Part shown: one piece after another, positions 37,527-48,886 of the stretch | Layout: each line of letters starts with the position of its first letter | Numbering within the stretch: position 1 is the stretch's first letter | Assembly: GCA_029531795.1 (NCBI GenBank) | Contig: JAPEIS010000012.1 | Location: forward strand, 2,294,001 to 2,358,000 | Direction: 5' to 3' | Length of the DNA: 64,000 nucleotides | Source: Sclerotinia nivalis | Lineage: Eukaryota > Ascomycota > Leotiomycetes > Helotiales > Sclerotiniaceae | Translations under genes and position numbers: made by a program | The notes under the pieces: model-generated | Told to the model about the DNA's origin: nothing | Databases searched by the model: none | The model's input: the letters and a program-made list of their open reading frames with translations, nothing else

Positions 37527-38633
37527 TAAAGATGTAAAGGAGAGGTTAATGGAATTGAGAGGAATGGAGAGTGGATGATTATTCAAACTGTGCGGTGTAT
37601 GTATGCTTGAGAGCAGAGTGTTGTTGTTATATAATACTTATGGAGGTTATAGTAAAAGGTTTGGAAGTTTATTAAGGCAAAGGAGTGGGGTGAGTTATAC
37701 CGAGACGGCTCATAGAGAAGGGGATAATCTGACATGGAAAGAGAGAGATGGTGAATATTAGTTAGTTCTGATTAGAGTGCAATGAATTGTCAATGCAGTT
37801 TGGACGGAATAAAGAAATTAGATAAGGCGATAATGGATAATAAGTGAATGCTAGCTATAGGTACTTATTTAATTCACAGACTTTATATCATAGCTAGCCA
37901 TAAATCAAACGGAATAGATTGAATAGAAGAAAATTAGACAAGATGGGATTGTAAAATAAGCGAACGCTGTCTAGTTATTTGCGAAAGGGGCTAGTGAATA
38001 ATGGAATTTAGTTCTTTCTAATGATTATAATACAAGGTTTTTTTTGAGATGTGATGGGATGAGGATGAACCAAGAATTTAGCCCAACAGAGATCGAAATA
38101 TAGTGATTATCAGCGATTTAGTAAATCCCAATACTTGACAGATTTATTTATGAATATTTGAAATAGAGGAAAATAGATTCCAAATGAAAAGGGAAAATAA
38201 GCCAGTACAAGCAAATTCGACATTATCAACTCCGCGAGGGCCAGTGAATAGAAGTAGTTAATATAGTCTGGAAGTTATTACAAAAATTGTACTTGTAATG
38301 ATATGAGGTGAGATGTTATGTTGTATGGGATGGAACTTGATCAGATGAAAGCGAAAAACATACTAAATTAGAGCGAGCGAGGAACGATCGAGGAAAAATT
38401 TGTGTTTGATTCGGGGAATAAGGCTTATGTCCGTAGGCAGGTAGGATTGCTTACTTGCTTTTTTTGCTGGGGTGTAATGGACTTAATGAAAGAGGAACGA
38501 AGATTAAAATGAAGAAAATGAATGGTATGAATGGGCAAAGTATCTAGGAGGAAGCAGGCGGTGGGTAATTTGGATGAAAAAAGCGAAAAAAAAAAAATTT
38601 CCCAGAGAAGGACCAAAAGGTTGGCGGGGAAAA

Positions 38634-38652
38634 GGGGGGGGGGGGGGGGGGG
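38634..38652. repeat. Poly-G run (19 G)
   Basis: An uninterrupted G homopolymer. An A run lies 47 bases upstream (about 38586-38597). Length uncertainty is likely. Confidence 0.9.
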
Positions 38653-39809
38653 TTGAAATAAGCGAAAATAGGAGATGATAATTACCACTCATTTAACTAA
38701 ACATTTATTTAATTTACCAGTCTTTATTCAGAGATTGAGTAAAGGTAGAGTGAAGAGCTCTTAAGAATACTCGAGTCTGTACTAATTTTTTCCACGACTA
38801 ATATTAAGTGATATATCATAACCTCTCACTTTCATTTTTTTTAAACCTATCTGTTATTCATCTCTTCTTTTCTCGCTCCTCCTTTTACTCGATCTCCAAC
38901 AGTACATCAATCCAAACCACCCCACCAAGCCCAACCTTTCACCCCCCTTCTAACCCCATCTCCCAAATCCCAACATCCAACTAAAACCCAGCCTAAAAAC
39001 CAAAATAATTCAATATTCCTTCCACATCTTCTTACAGACAACTTCATCAACTCCCCCTTCTATAAATTTGAAGCTTCGCTGCTGGAAAGTATTACTCGAT
39101 TAAGGGATTTGAATCTTGGATTTCATTGGTTTTGTATTCTTTGATATGCTGTTGGTTATTAGTTGAGTTCTTTGCAGGTTAGGAAGAAAGAGCGGAGAGG
39201 AGGAGGAGGAGGAGGAGAGGAGGAGAAAGAGTACTCACAGTGATGCACGTTAAGCACTACGATAAATGGGCTTTTATTTGTTGATGGAAGAGGAGTTGCT
39301 TGGGTATATGTTTGAGGCTGAGAATGGGCAAGAGGAGAGGTGGGGTTGAGTTAATTTCGAGCATGAGTTTGGATACGGCGGGGCGGTTACACGAGAGAAG
39401 AAGTGGAAATGGAAAAGGGGAACAAAAGGGAAGTCAAAGTTTATATTAACTTCGCTAAATTATGGGCTTCCCCGAATATATAAATCTTCATTTGATATTC
39501 AGTAGTCTCGAGATCCAAAAAAGGGCTGTGAAGAGGTGTGGAGTGAATGAATGGCAGATAAGAAATGAGATTGTAAGTATGTAAATATTGATTGTGAATC
39601 TCTCTATGATATACATATAAAATCATGAATCATGAGTCCTAGCTCCCAAGTACCAACTCCAGCGTTCATACCTAATCATGAAGATAAGTCAAAAAGTCAA
39701 TGCTAAATTCGAAGCACCAAATATATAAATCTTCCAATGACATACACCACCCACGGTATCTCATATCTCATTTCCATCCCGCTCCCCTTTCTTACACCAA
39801 ACTCGAAAC

Positions 39810-41994
39810 TCAAACCTGAAGATTCGTCCTAACTTCCCTATCAACCTTACCATTCATCGAGTTCGAATTCTCACCTAAATCCAAAGCATATTCCTCAATC
39901 ATTTTCTCGGCTGCTGTTTCACCTACTAGGTAGGCTGGTTACTGTTTATGAATTTGTTAGCTTTTCATTCATCCACCATCCAACTCATTAATTTCCCCAT
40001 TTCCTCTCATTCTCCTTCGCTCAATTCGCGCTCATTTCTCCTCAAAATCAATCTTTCATGGCACATGAAACAAGGATAATGTAAATGAACCCCCCTCAAA
40101 AGAAAATAAGAAGAAAAAAACTCACTTGGGCAAAAGCGGAAGGACACTACAATCCACGACTCTCAATCCCTCTACTCCTAATACACGGAAATTTGTATCT
40201 ATGCATGCTGTATTCTCATCTTTATCTTTGCCCATACGGACGGTGCTAGACATGTGCCAGCTACTGAAGAGATTGTTGCGACAGTGTTCCTTTGGTTGTG
40301 TTAGCTTGTGGAACCTGGTTTAAGGAGGAAAGCGGGATGGGGATAGAAGGAAAAAAGGATAAAATTAATTGATGCCAAAAATTAATCAATCACAAGTAAA
40401 TGAATAAGCAAGCAAGCAAGAAAGACTAACCCAAATCTCCTCATCCCCTGCCTCAACACCACCCTCAGGAACTCCAATCATCTTAATTGTCTTCTCTCTA
40501 AAAACTGGTTTATCCAAAAACTCCATCGTTTTCTTTACTGCTTCGATTAATACCCTTTGATCATATGGATGATTCATCAAATTCGCGTTGATTCTAGGTA
40601 GGTCAGAGGGGTTGGAGGAGGAAAGGGTGATGCTGCCTGTTGCTTGCGGATTCGCGATGAAGGAGAGACAGGTTAGGTAGGAGTCTTTTGGGGAAAGTAT
40701 GTGGGTTCCTGTGTAGAGAGGTGGGACGTGCTAGGTGAGAATTAGTTGGGGTATTTTTGGAGATTGGGACGTTTTCAGGGGAGATTAAAACGTAGAAGAA
40801 AGGTAACAGGGGACGAACTGTGCAATTTCAAAAATGGAAAATTCTCCTTCCTGATAAATTCCTTTTTCTCCTCCGGTAGATCAGCAAATTATTTCGACTC
40901 TAAAGCTCTATCATTCCTGAACCATCCCATTGGAGCGCCGCAATACAATTCCGCCAATTTCCCACTCTTCTCTTTAGTCCAACCTTCCTTTGCTGTCTTC
41001 TTCATTTCTTCATTCATCTCAAATTCCATCCGATCATTTGATCCTTCCTTGAGCAAAAGACTCGTAGTTATAAAACTATGATCTTGAAGATTCTTTCCTA
41101 CTTGTGGAGGATCTTTAACAATAGGAATATTATGTTTTTGAAGTTCGGAAGCAGGACCTATTCCTGAAAGCATGAGGAGCTGAGGACTATTTAATGCACC
41201 GGCTGATAAAATGACGTCTTTATTTGCATAGTATTCTCGACCATCAATTGTCCTAATACCTTTCGTTCTCTTTCCATCAAATAGGATTTTGGCAACTGGT
41301 GCGTTTAAAATGGTTTCGAATCGTGGGCCCATTAATGGTAGATATGAAGAAGCGGTTGTTCGAAGTCCCTCATGCATACATGAAGAACCCATTCCCATTC
41401 CAATCGGATTTCCCGGATTAACATCAGTATTTAAGGGCAAACCCGCTTGTTTTGCCGCTATAAAAACATCCGTAAGACCTTTTCCCAAATCGGAGCATAG
41501 GAAAGGTGGAGAGGACCACTCGTGCCATGATCTTCTGGTTTCGGATTCACCAATTCTCGATATTGATCTGGTACTTCATCATGATAATGTTCGATTTTCT
41601 TAAATCTTTCTTTAACATTAACCCATGACCAAGTATCATCATCGACTTTCTCAGCCCATGCGTCGTAATCTTCGGCTCCTCCTATCATCCAACATGAGAA
41701 ATTTATAGCGGTACTACCACCAATTCCTTTTCCTCTAGAATAATCTATTTGTTGTCCAGCTAGATGTTTACATGGTTCTGTTTTGTATCCCCAGTTAAAG
41801 GAGGGTTGTGTTCCGAATAATGTAAATCTTTCGGCTAGAACAAGATATTCTTGATCATTATTTGGACCTCCAGCTCCGATTAGGAGAACGGATGGATGAG
41901 AAGAGGACGATGAGAGACGAGCTGCAAGCGAGAGACCTGCAGGACCGGCTCCTACTATTATGAAATCATAGGTATTGTGTGGTGTGGATGTCAC
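39810..41994 (-). pseudogene. GMC-family FAD oxidoreductase, broken
   Basis: Glucose-methanol-choline oxidoreductase sequence runs the length of this segment. It includes the N-terminal FAD motif YDFIIVGAGPAGLSLAARL, the GMC signature GKGIGGSTAINFSCWM, a second signature GALNSPQLLMLSGIGPASEL, the catalytic-base region SSWHMSSTVRMG (near 40275) and a C-terminal YLVGETAAEKMIEEYA (39840-39930). The reading frame is broken. A base is missing in the A-run near 41478 (WEK/GLTDVF), TAA replaces a sense codon near 40887 (ESK-stop-FADLPEEKKE), another base is missing in the T-run near 40834, and TAA sits just before PAYLVGET. The usual FAD-ribose Glu in LLLEAGG is Gly (LLIGAGG). Introns near 40330-40425 and 39942-40127 remain recognisable, and a further 5' exon probably lies above 41994. 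Either a young pseudogene or, for the two homopolymer shifts, sequence error. The substrate cannot be told. Confidence 0.8.
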
Positions 41995-44900
41995 TGTAGG
42001 AGATAATTGGATATTTCTGTTATTCTGTGATATGTCTTCTGGAGAGGATGTGAGAAGAGTGTATAAAGCAACGATTAGGAATTGTGAGTTATGTACTTAC
42101 GAATTTTGTTCAATTTTGAGGATAGAGAAGTTGAAGGTTAGGTAATATGCCAAGCAACCAATACCTATAAAGCCACAAAGCCATGAGAATGCAGAGCTGA
42201 CTGATCACTTACCGATGTATTTGCATTGGCATGTTGATTTATAAGATGTTATAGATTCAGACAAAGATGAAATCTTTGTAGATCTCAAAAAGGAAAATAC
42301 TTCCAAGTCTTGAAATTTGGGATGAAGTCCATAAGTTAAGAACTTGTGATACTTACCTCAGATGTCGGGATCTAGAAAAGTATAATTAAAGTATATGGAT
42401 GATCTATAATAGGATAGCTGAATACAAAACTTCCGCCCCTAATAACGGAATTAAACCCGTTCGCTCGCTTGTTCTCCCTTTAAAAAACGATAGCTTCTGT
42501 ATTAATAGTTATGAGGTAACGCATGGCGGGGTAGCTCAAGAGTAGTACACTAAACAGAGATAGTGCAACATTGGCGATCTCGATTTATCGGGAGACGGCT
42601 TGGTATATATTTGGAATGTAAGAGAGTGAAAGGATCTTCGTTTTTGAGGGGCTGAATTGGAAGAACCAATGACAACTTGTTCACTAGTTAGTTATATGTG
42701 TTAATTGCGGGGTAAGTATTGGGGCTGAGAGTTGAGAGTTGATTACGAGGTATTGATTATGAGCGAGTCGAACCGTTCTAAACTTAATTTTACAGATTAT
42801 TGCTGATTGAGGTCCATATTGGTATTAGCGAAGTCAGATGATGATGCAGCTGCTTATGCTTGATATAATTATGGATATATTGCAGTATCGAACAACGGGT
42901 TTAGCAGTTGGCTTATGCTATCAGGTTATTTTGGACATCCTGAGTATTTATTGTCATTTATTACCCGCTTGATGACTGTTAACAGTCTTACACATGAAAA
43001 ATAATCTCGAAATCCGGTGATAAAGTTTATGAGTAAATCCCCCCATCAGATATAGAATTGGCGGACGAATTTATCATGTTCATGGTCATGATTCTGTTGT
43101 AGAATGAGCCACTTCACTCAGTAATGAATATCCCCACGGCGTTGTAGAGCTGGCATGCACAGGAAGCTTGCATATACAAGGTGTTATGCAGTCGAAATTT
43201 CTCCGTACAATTAGAGATACATTATCCCCATCGCGGAAGTTCCCCAGAAGAGCTCCATGTTGGCCATTGATGTAAAAGTTTCGCTTGGACATGTTCATTT
43301 ACCACATCCAGCATCGGAAACTTATGGACGAAAAGCCACCCAGGTCTACCTTCGCCTTGTAGGGAGTAACTCACCGCAAGATGACGCTTCAACCTAAGTA
43401 AAGGTTCTCCAAGATACTATCCGTCATCCACCAAGAGAAGGTAGAAATAGCTCTTTCCACGTGTATTTCGAAGAAAAAATAGGGAAAACCTAACCTTTAA
43501 CTCGCACTATTCCATGGAGGGATATTGGAATATGGCATTCAAGAAAAAGACAAACAAGACGTCCAATCTCATCGGAAAATGCCCGAGTAAAAGCAGATGC
43601 TCAAGAGGTATTTTGGCTAATGCAGGCGACATACCCGTAGTTTGGATGTGAAAAGAAACAGGAATGAGAAAGATTCTTTCACAGGAGAAGCAGTCGACCC
43701 AGATGACAGAGCGACAATAAAGCGGTCAATAATTTCCAGTCTCAGCTTACGTTGTTGGATAACAGCTTGATGCTCAGTAATTATCACCTTGTCGAAGATT
43801 AATAGCAATCTCCACCGGTAAAGTCACAAACTCCGTTTAAACATTCATCGATAGCCTACCAACTCAGATCAACGACACCTGAGTTTAGAAACTGCACGGC
43901 GACCGCGTGCATTACCGGCATTCATCGAAAAAATAGAAGGCCTTCATTGAGTCTGAATATGTGTACTGATGAGAGACTAGAATTTGAGAATGTAGCGGTG
44001 AAGATGTTGTTCTTAAAGGTAAGCGTGTGGTCTGCAGTCATCAAATAAGCCCTGACAGCTGACATGCAATTGGAAACAGATGCTAGACCCCGGAAAGTTA
44101 AAGCTATCTCTTCAGACAAGGGAATTGTAGCTAGGACTGGCGCCTTGTAGACAACGGTAGTTGATACCGACTGAAGAGTGTTTTGATATCGTAATGGTTT
44201 CACAAGTTGGAGAGATTTGGAATTTGAATGTCGTCCCCACATAACAGTGTGACCCTACTCAAGGTCGGAATGAATCAACTGAACTCTCAAAAGCTATTTA
44301 GGTATCGTGGTTCACGAATGAATAAATTCAGATCTGCAGCGTCGTAGTTCATAAGCCTATGCATACTGGTGCCTAGGAATGAGACGAGACAAGACGAAAG
44401 TTAACGCACAGATATGCAACATTTGCACAAACCTTTATTCGTACCATGTAGTGAAGTCCATTCCAGTTTATGTTGTTGTCAAGTATTTGAGAGTTGAATG
44501 TAAGGAGTTCATGATGATTTCCCGTGTACCTCACCCAAAAACCATATGTATGACAGCAGATTTTACTTGAAATATGCAACATTTGATCATACTAATGATC
44601 ACAACGACTCGGAATTGTTCCATTCAGTTTGAATAAAACGAGAGGATGAATATACTAGTTGTCCAGATCGCTCGTAGAAACGGGTAAATGAAGTATGATT
44701 CATCATAAGGGCGTTAGAAGGACAATGTTACCGACTTTAGATGGATGCATATGGCTTTAACCCATAGAAACTCAAATACAACTCTTTCCAGTGAGATGTG
44801 TACAAGGAATGATTTGAAGGTCTCTAAGCAATGATTATTTGCATGGAGAGAAGCTTTTCTTTCTCACGGAACGGTACGGGCAATGAATCCATGCTTTCCC

Positions 44901-45372
44901 AACTGTCGTGATTGGGAACGAATCCTTGACACCCCTTGAATTGTCGAGAATGCCCCTTGGCACATTTAGCTATCTAGGTGTCCGATGAAGTATTGGAAAG
45001 AATCAATGATAAATGGCTCGCTCGCGTACAGTGTGGTATGTACGTAATAAGGAAAGGATTTCCTCAAGATGGAAAATGCCAAAAGAGGCTTTTGAAGAAA
45101 GTTTGGTTCTGCAGTTTCTTTTCTTGGTAGATGGCTGATAGATGCTGATTGATTATCGAATAAAATCTCCAGCGACAACGCCCGTAACCGGTATATATTT
45201 AGGCACGCACAAGATATCTTTCCGTATAAATGTAGCTAGCTGGCCAAGAGTTGGAATTAAAAAAATCCCAATCAAAGAGCATGAATTCCTCTCGTTGTTT
45301 GATTTGGTTGGCAGTGGTTCCTATGGATTGGTGTGGTAAGAAAGGGTGATCTCACAGCAGCATGGTAAATGT

Positions 45373-45411
45373 ATGGCTACAGCATGGCTACAGCATGGCT
45401 ACAACATGGCT
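45373..45411. repeat. 11-bp tandem repeat
   Basis: ATGGCTACAGC in three and a half copies (one copy has AAC in place of AGC). Confidence 0.9.
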
Positions 45412-45489
45412 CTTCTCCATTTCCACTTAGAGGTTCCGACTAAATGGCTGACCCCATTTGAGACCGGGACTAGTTCAAAATTAATTAAT

Positions 45490-45522
45490 ATTATGCATAC
45501 ATTATGCATACATTATGCATAC
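45490..45522. repeat. 11-bp tandem repeat
   Basis: ATTATGCATAC in three exact copies. Confidence 0.9.
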
Positions 45523-46466
45523 ACTACTTAAGTACACACACATTGCATATCTTATGTGTACCAGCCATAGGATCCAAACTATTATTAGAATCCTTCACAA
45601 ACTATGTATGGGTTCAACCAACGAAACACAACTACCGGGTACCTTGTATGCAACTTGTTTCTCACTACTTGATGGTTGTTAGGTTTATGAGGGTTTTATT
45701 CCTTAATATTCAAATCAATTTGCAAATTTCCCCTGTACATTTCACCAGTATTGTATCTTCTTGGCCCGCCCCTTTTCTTCCGATACGACGAAATGAATCG
45801 AGATGGATGCACAGAGTAGTTCTACATTGGCTTAAAGTCTTTGATATTCTTGGCTGGATCTGGAAATTTAAGACGAGAACTCCAGATGATTCTTATGGAT
45901 ATACCCGAATGTTCTAATTGGCTATCTATCAAGTATAGATGACCATTAATTCTCTAATTACATATAGATATGATTACATCCCCAAGAGTTCAAAGACAGG
46001 ATCTAAATCTGGAACGTACAAGAAGAGGATTTGTAAGGAGCCTTTTGGAGGCAAATCTACAAAGTACTGGTATTGTAAGATATTTCTTACATTTCTACTT
46101 CTACGGAGTAATCCCTTCTCAATTCTAACCTCTCTTCCCCACCTTCATCTAACCCCTCTTTACGGAGTACGAAATACGAAGTACGAAGTTGTCTCTTACT
46201 GCGCCACATTCAAATAATACTTACGATTAACTATTCCTTCTATCCACGAACCCCTCGGTTCATAACATCTCCACCTTTGATGTCCTAGAAAGAGATAGCT
46301 GCCGGGCGTGTTTTTCTGGCCAAACTTTGGAAGCAGAGAGATAGTCACGTTGTTTCATAACTTCATCCAAGCTTTAATCTGAATGGATTAACCCCCGATA
46401 ATCCCATAAGACTTCAGACGAAGCTTCCTCAGAGCTTGTTACGATCGTCAACGACAATCACACGAA

Positions 46467-47567
46467 ATGGCAGTCTCAGCTTCTTCACCGCGATTACATT
46501 TCGAACCCGATTATGTACCATTACCAACTTTCCCCGATAATGTAGAACAAGCCTCTCCAGCATTATCATCTTCGAACGCTCTCGCACGCTTTGAATTCGA
46601 ATCGGGTCGGGGAAATGAAGGAACCAAAATATTGATGGTAGAATGGGAAGATGAAACTACAGAAGGATCCACCAAAAATATGGGAGATTGGAAGGTATCA
46701 TGGGAGGGAAAAAGTACCGTTTTATCGGCACGAGATGGAGCAGAAGGGAAACTTCATCGACTTTACTTTTTACTGGCTCCCGGTGCCAGCATACCAAGAA
46801 TTATAAAATTATCACAAGTGGGAGGAAAAACGATTCAAACAAATCCATTGCCCGCGATATTCCCTCCCGAATTAGGTTTGACTGCGCGACAAGCTGGACG
46901 AAAAGGTGTATTACATACGATATGGGCGAAGAAAAGAATATCTGTTCTACAAAGGGAAATTGAGGAAGAAATGAAAACAAATGGGGAGGGAGTAGGTTTA
47001 GAAATGGCTATGCAAGAAAGACAATGGATAGAGGAAAACTTTGGTGTTGGACTAAAAATTACACAACCGGATATACAATACAATGCTACACCGGCTAGTC
47101 CAAAAACACCTGGTGGTGGAAGGTTATCCGAGAAGCTTAAGGGGTTGAAATTGGGAACTAGTGCACAAGACCTGAGTAATGTTCCAGGTATGTACGAGGT
47201 TATTTGTCTACAAATGGAGAGCATGAAACTAAATATTACAGAACCTAAATTCGAAAGTCATTTAAATCCATTATCTCCGGAACAGGGTGATGTCGCCGTA
47301 TCATCATTCTCTTTATTTCATGGAACTGCTCGCCCTCAACCACCACGTCTTGTCGCTCAACATCCACCTAATCATACGTCGCAACCAGGAATGAATTCTT
47401 TGAACGCTCTTGCAATCGGTGGTATATCACAAAAGACATCTGATGAAGATCAAACAGAAGATGAATTATTCGCTATCAAAATGAGTCCAAGAAGTCCGGA
47501 GATGACAAAAAGTCCTTTTAGTTTCGCAATCAAGGATGTAGCTTTGAGCATGGCTCAAAAGGAATAG
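46467..47567 (+). CDS. Conserved-looking fungal protein of unknown function
   Basis: The frame is open without a stop from 46467 to 47567 (366 residues). However, 47188-47241 is a 54-nt segment with a GTATGT donor, an ACTAAAT branch and an ATTACAG acceptor, so I expect it to be spliced out. The product is then 348 residues, with exons 46467-47187 and 47242-47567. The N-terminal half has a strand-rich pattern (NALARFEFESGRGNEGTKIL, MVEWEDE, DWKVSWEGKSTVL, LHRLYFLLAPGASIP) that might be a beta domain. A helical stretch follows (ELGLTARQAGRKGVLHTIWA, KRISVLQREIEEEM), then a Ser/Pro-rich disordered C-terminus with SP sites (MSPRSPEMTKSPF). No signal peptide or membrane segment. I do not recognise the family. 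The CDS begins shortly after a purine/pyrimidine mixed leader with no uATG close by. Confidence 0.75.
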   Translation: MAVSASSPRLHFEPDYVPLPTFPDNVEQASPALSSSNALARFEFESGRGNEGTKILMVEWEDETTEGSTKNMGDWKVSWEGKSTVLSARDGAEGKLHRLYFLLAPGASIPRIIKLSQVGGKTIQTNPLPAIFPPELGLTARQAGRKGVLHTIWAKKRISVLQREIEEEMKTNGEGVGLEMAMQERQWIEENFGVGLKITQPDIQYNATPASPKTPGGGRLSEKLKGLKLGTSAQDLSNVPGMYEVICLQMESMKLNITEPKFESHLNPLSPEQGDVAVSSFSLFHGTARPQPPRLVAQHPPNHTSQPGMNSLNALAIGGISQKTSDEDQTEDELFAIKMSPRSPEMTKSPFSFAIKDVALSMAQKE

Positions 47568-48886
47568 GAAACTTTTCATCACCATGTCTAAGGGAGGAAA
47601 CCAGAAATTTACGACGATATGACTATGATGAAACGAACGCAAGTTTTGTGCGAATTGATTTGACAAGGTGCCCAACATCGAGGGATAGATTTTCAAAAGC
47701 TACAGAAACGCTCGCTTTATACCCACTATACTTTAGTCGTTGATAACTTCGATTTGAATAAGGTCCTATCACCTAAGTTTAGATAGTTACATATTTGGAT
47801 ACCAACTTTTAATCGCTAAATTGGATTACTTGAGGGGTTTTGGAATTAGGTCTGTTGCGGTGTCTTGCCAAGGTTCCAATATACATCTAATTCACTACCG
47901 GACCGAAACATGCATTCGGGAGTGTATTGTCCAATCGTGGATTTTTCCTTAGGTTGTCTTGTGAATTCTCCCCCTTTCGCATTCTCATATCATGATTGAT
48001 ATACACAATCCACCATAAGTCACCGACTTAGCCACTAACTACAATTTCCTTTAGTCCCAGAAATGTTTCTTCCTCGGAACCTAATTGAAACATTTCTGCC
48101 TTCCAGCTTTCCCCATGATGGGTATTTCCCGCTCTTCGTGGCTACCCGCTACTATCCTCAAAAAGCCTACAGCTAATTCTGGATCACCTTCAGCTGATTT
48201 TAATGTTCTTCCATTTTGAAGTGAATATGGCTCGTACTCACTACGTAAGAAGTATACCGAATGAGAGGGGGCACCGCATATGGCTTACAAGACTCAACGA
48301 ATGATATTGACCTTTGGTCGCCTCTCACCTCATTGTCACCCTAGTTTTATAGAGCTTGTGAGACTATACACGACGACTTTTAGAACTGAACTTTTGTTTA
48401 TGATCTAATTCATATGATGGCAAGCCACCAAATGTTGTTCGATTCAATCAATAGTTTATTTTCTCACATTTTGATTTTGTTCTTATGATAACTTCATGAA
48501 ATCATTTCGATTTTTTGGTTTCCCAATATTTAGTTTTAGTACTGGTACTTAGTTTGGTGGATATTCTCCCTTCGCCGTCAAAGCACGTCGTCATCCTTCA
48601 ACAAGAAATATTTGACGAAGTGGATCATATGTGGTCCATGATAACGTAGTTATCTTACCTTTGACCTCTCATGTTTGGCGTTTTATTCTGTGAAGGAAAT
48701 CTCAATTCTCTTTCTGAGATTTGATGTTCAATTGAAAGTTATCGTTGTGGTTAACTTCGAATGGGGATGTAGTTTCCTCATTTATCGAACAAAGGGATAA
48801 AAAAGTCGCCGACACAGTGATCTCATATTTGTATCAACTCAAAAGCCACACCTCTTCACTTCACTTCATCTCACTCTACTATCACG
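47568..48886. other. Intergenic, nothing recognised
   Basis: 1.3 kb of AT-rich DNA with the 3' end of the previous gene and the promoter of the MpaB-like gene. A CT-rich tract (48840-48885) precedes the ATG at 48887. Confidence 0.45.

Larger units (their letters stand above)
34392..39809. other. 5.4-kb gene-free tract, AT-rich and repeat-rich
   Basis: No gene is supported between VPS37 and the GMC relic. The tract includes AATAAGAA repeats (35211-35248), a particularly AT-rich block at about 36490-36860, an AGAAG repeat (37505-37526), A- and G-homopolymers near 38587 and 38634, and a GAGGAG repeat near 39198. The palindromic word ACTCGAGT recurs (for example near 35531, 36138 and 36983). Open frames are short and of low complexity. 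Confidence 0.4.
41995..46466. other. 4.5-kb region, 11-bp repeats and weak coding traces
   Basis: The first 200 bases may carry a 5' exon of the GMC relic: a CTCTCCAG acceptor lies near 42030 and in-frame sequence leads to the FAD motif. Between 43086 and 44242 the minus strand has three separate protein-like open segments with no common frame (discussed in the findings). Two 11-bp tandem repeats lie near 45373 and 45490. TACGGAGTA occurs at 46102-46110 and 46161-46169, 300-360 bp before the next gene. No intact gene is supported. Confidence 0.4.

Noticed and set aside
42531..42602. tRNA-like box near GGGGTAGCTCAAGAG
   Set aside because: It resembles an A box, but there is no matching B box (GGTTCGANTCC) and the arms do not pair.
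45142..45339. Kinase-like glycine loop (LVGSGSYGLVW)
   Set aside because: A lone Gly-rich string at the end of a 65-residue frame, with no VAIK, HRD or DFG motifs downstream.
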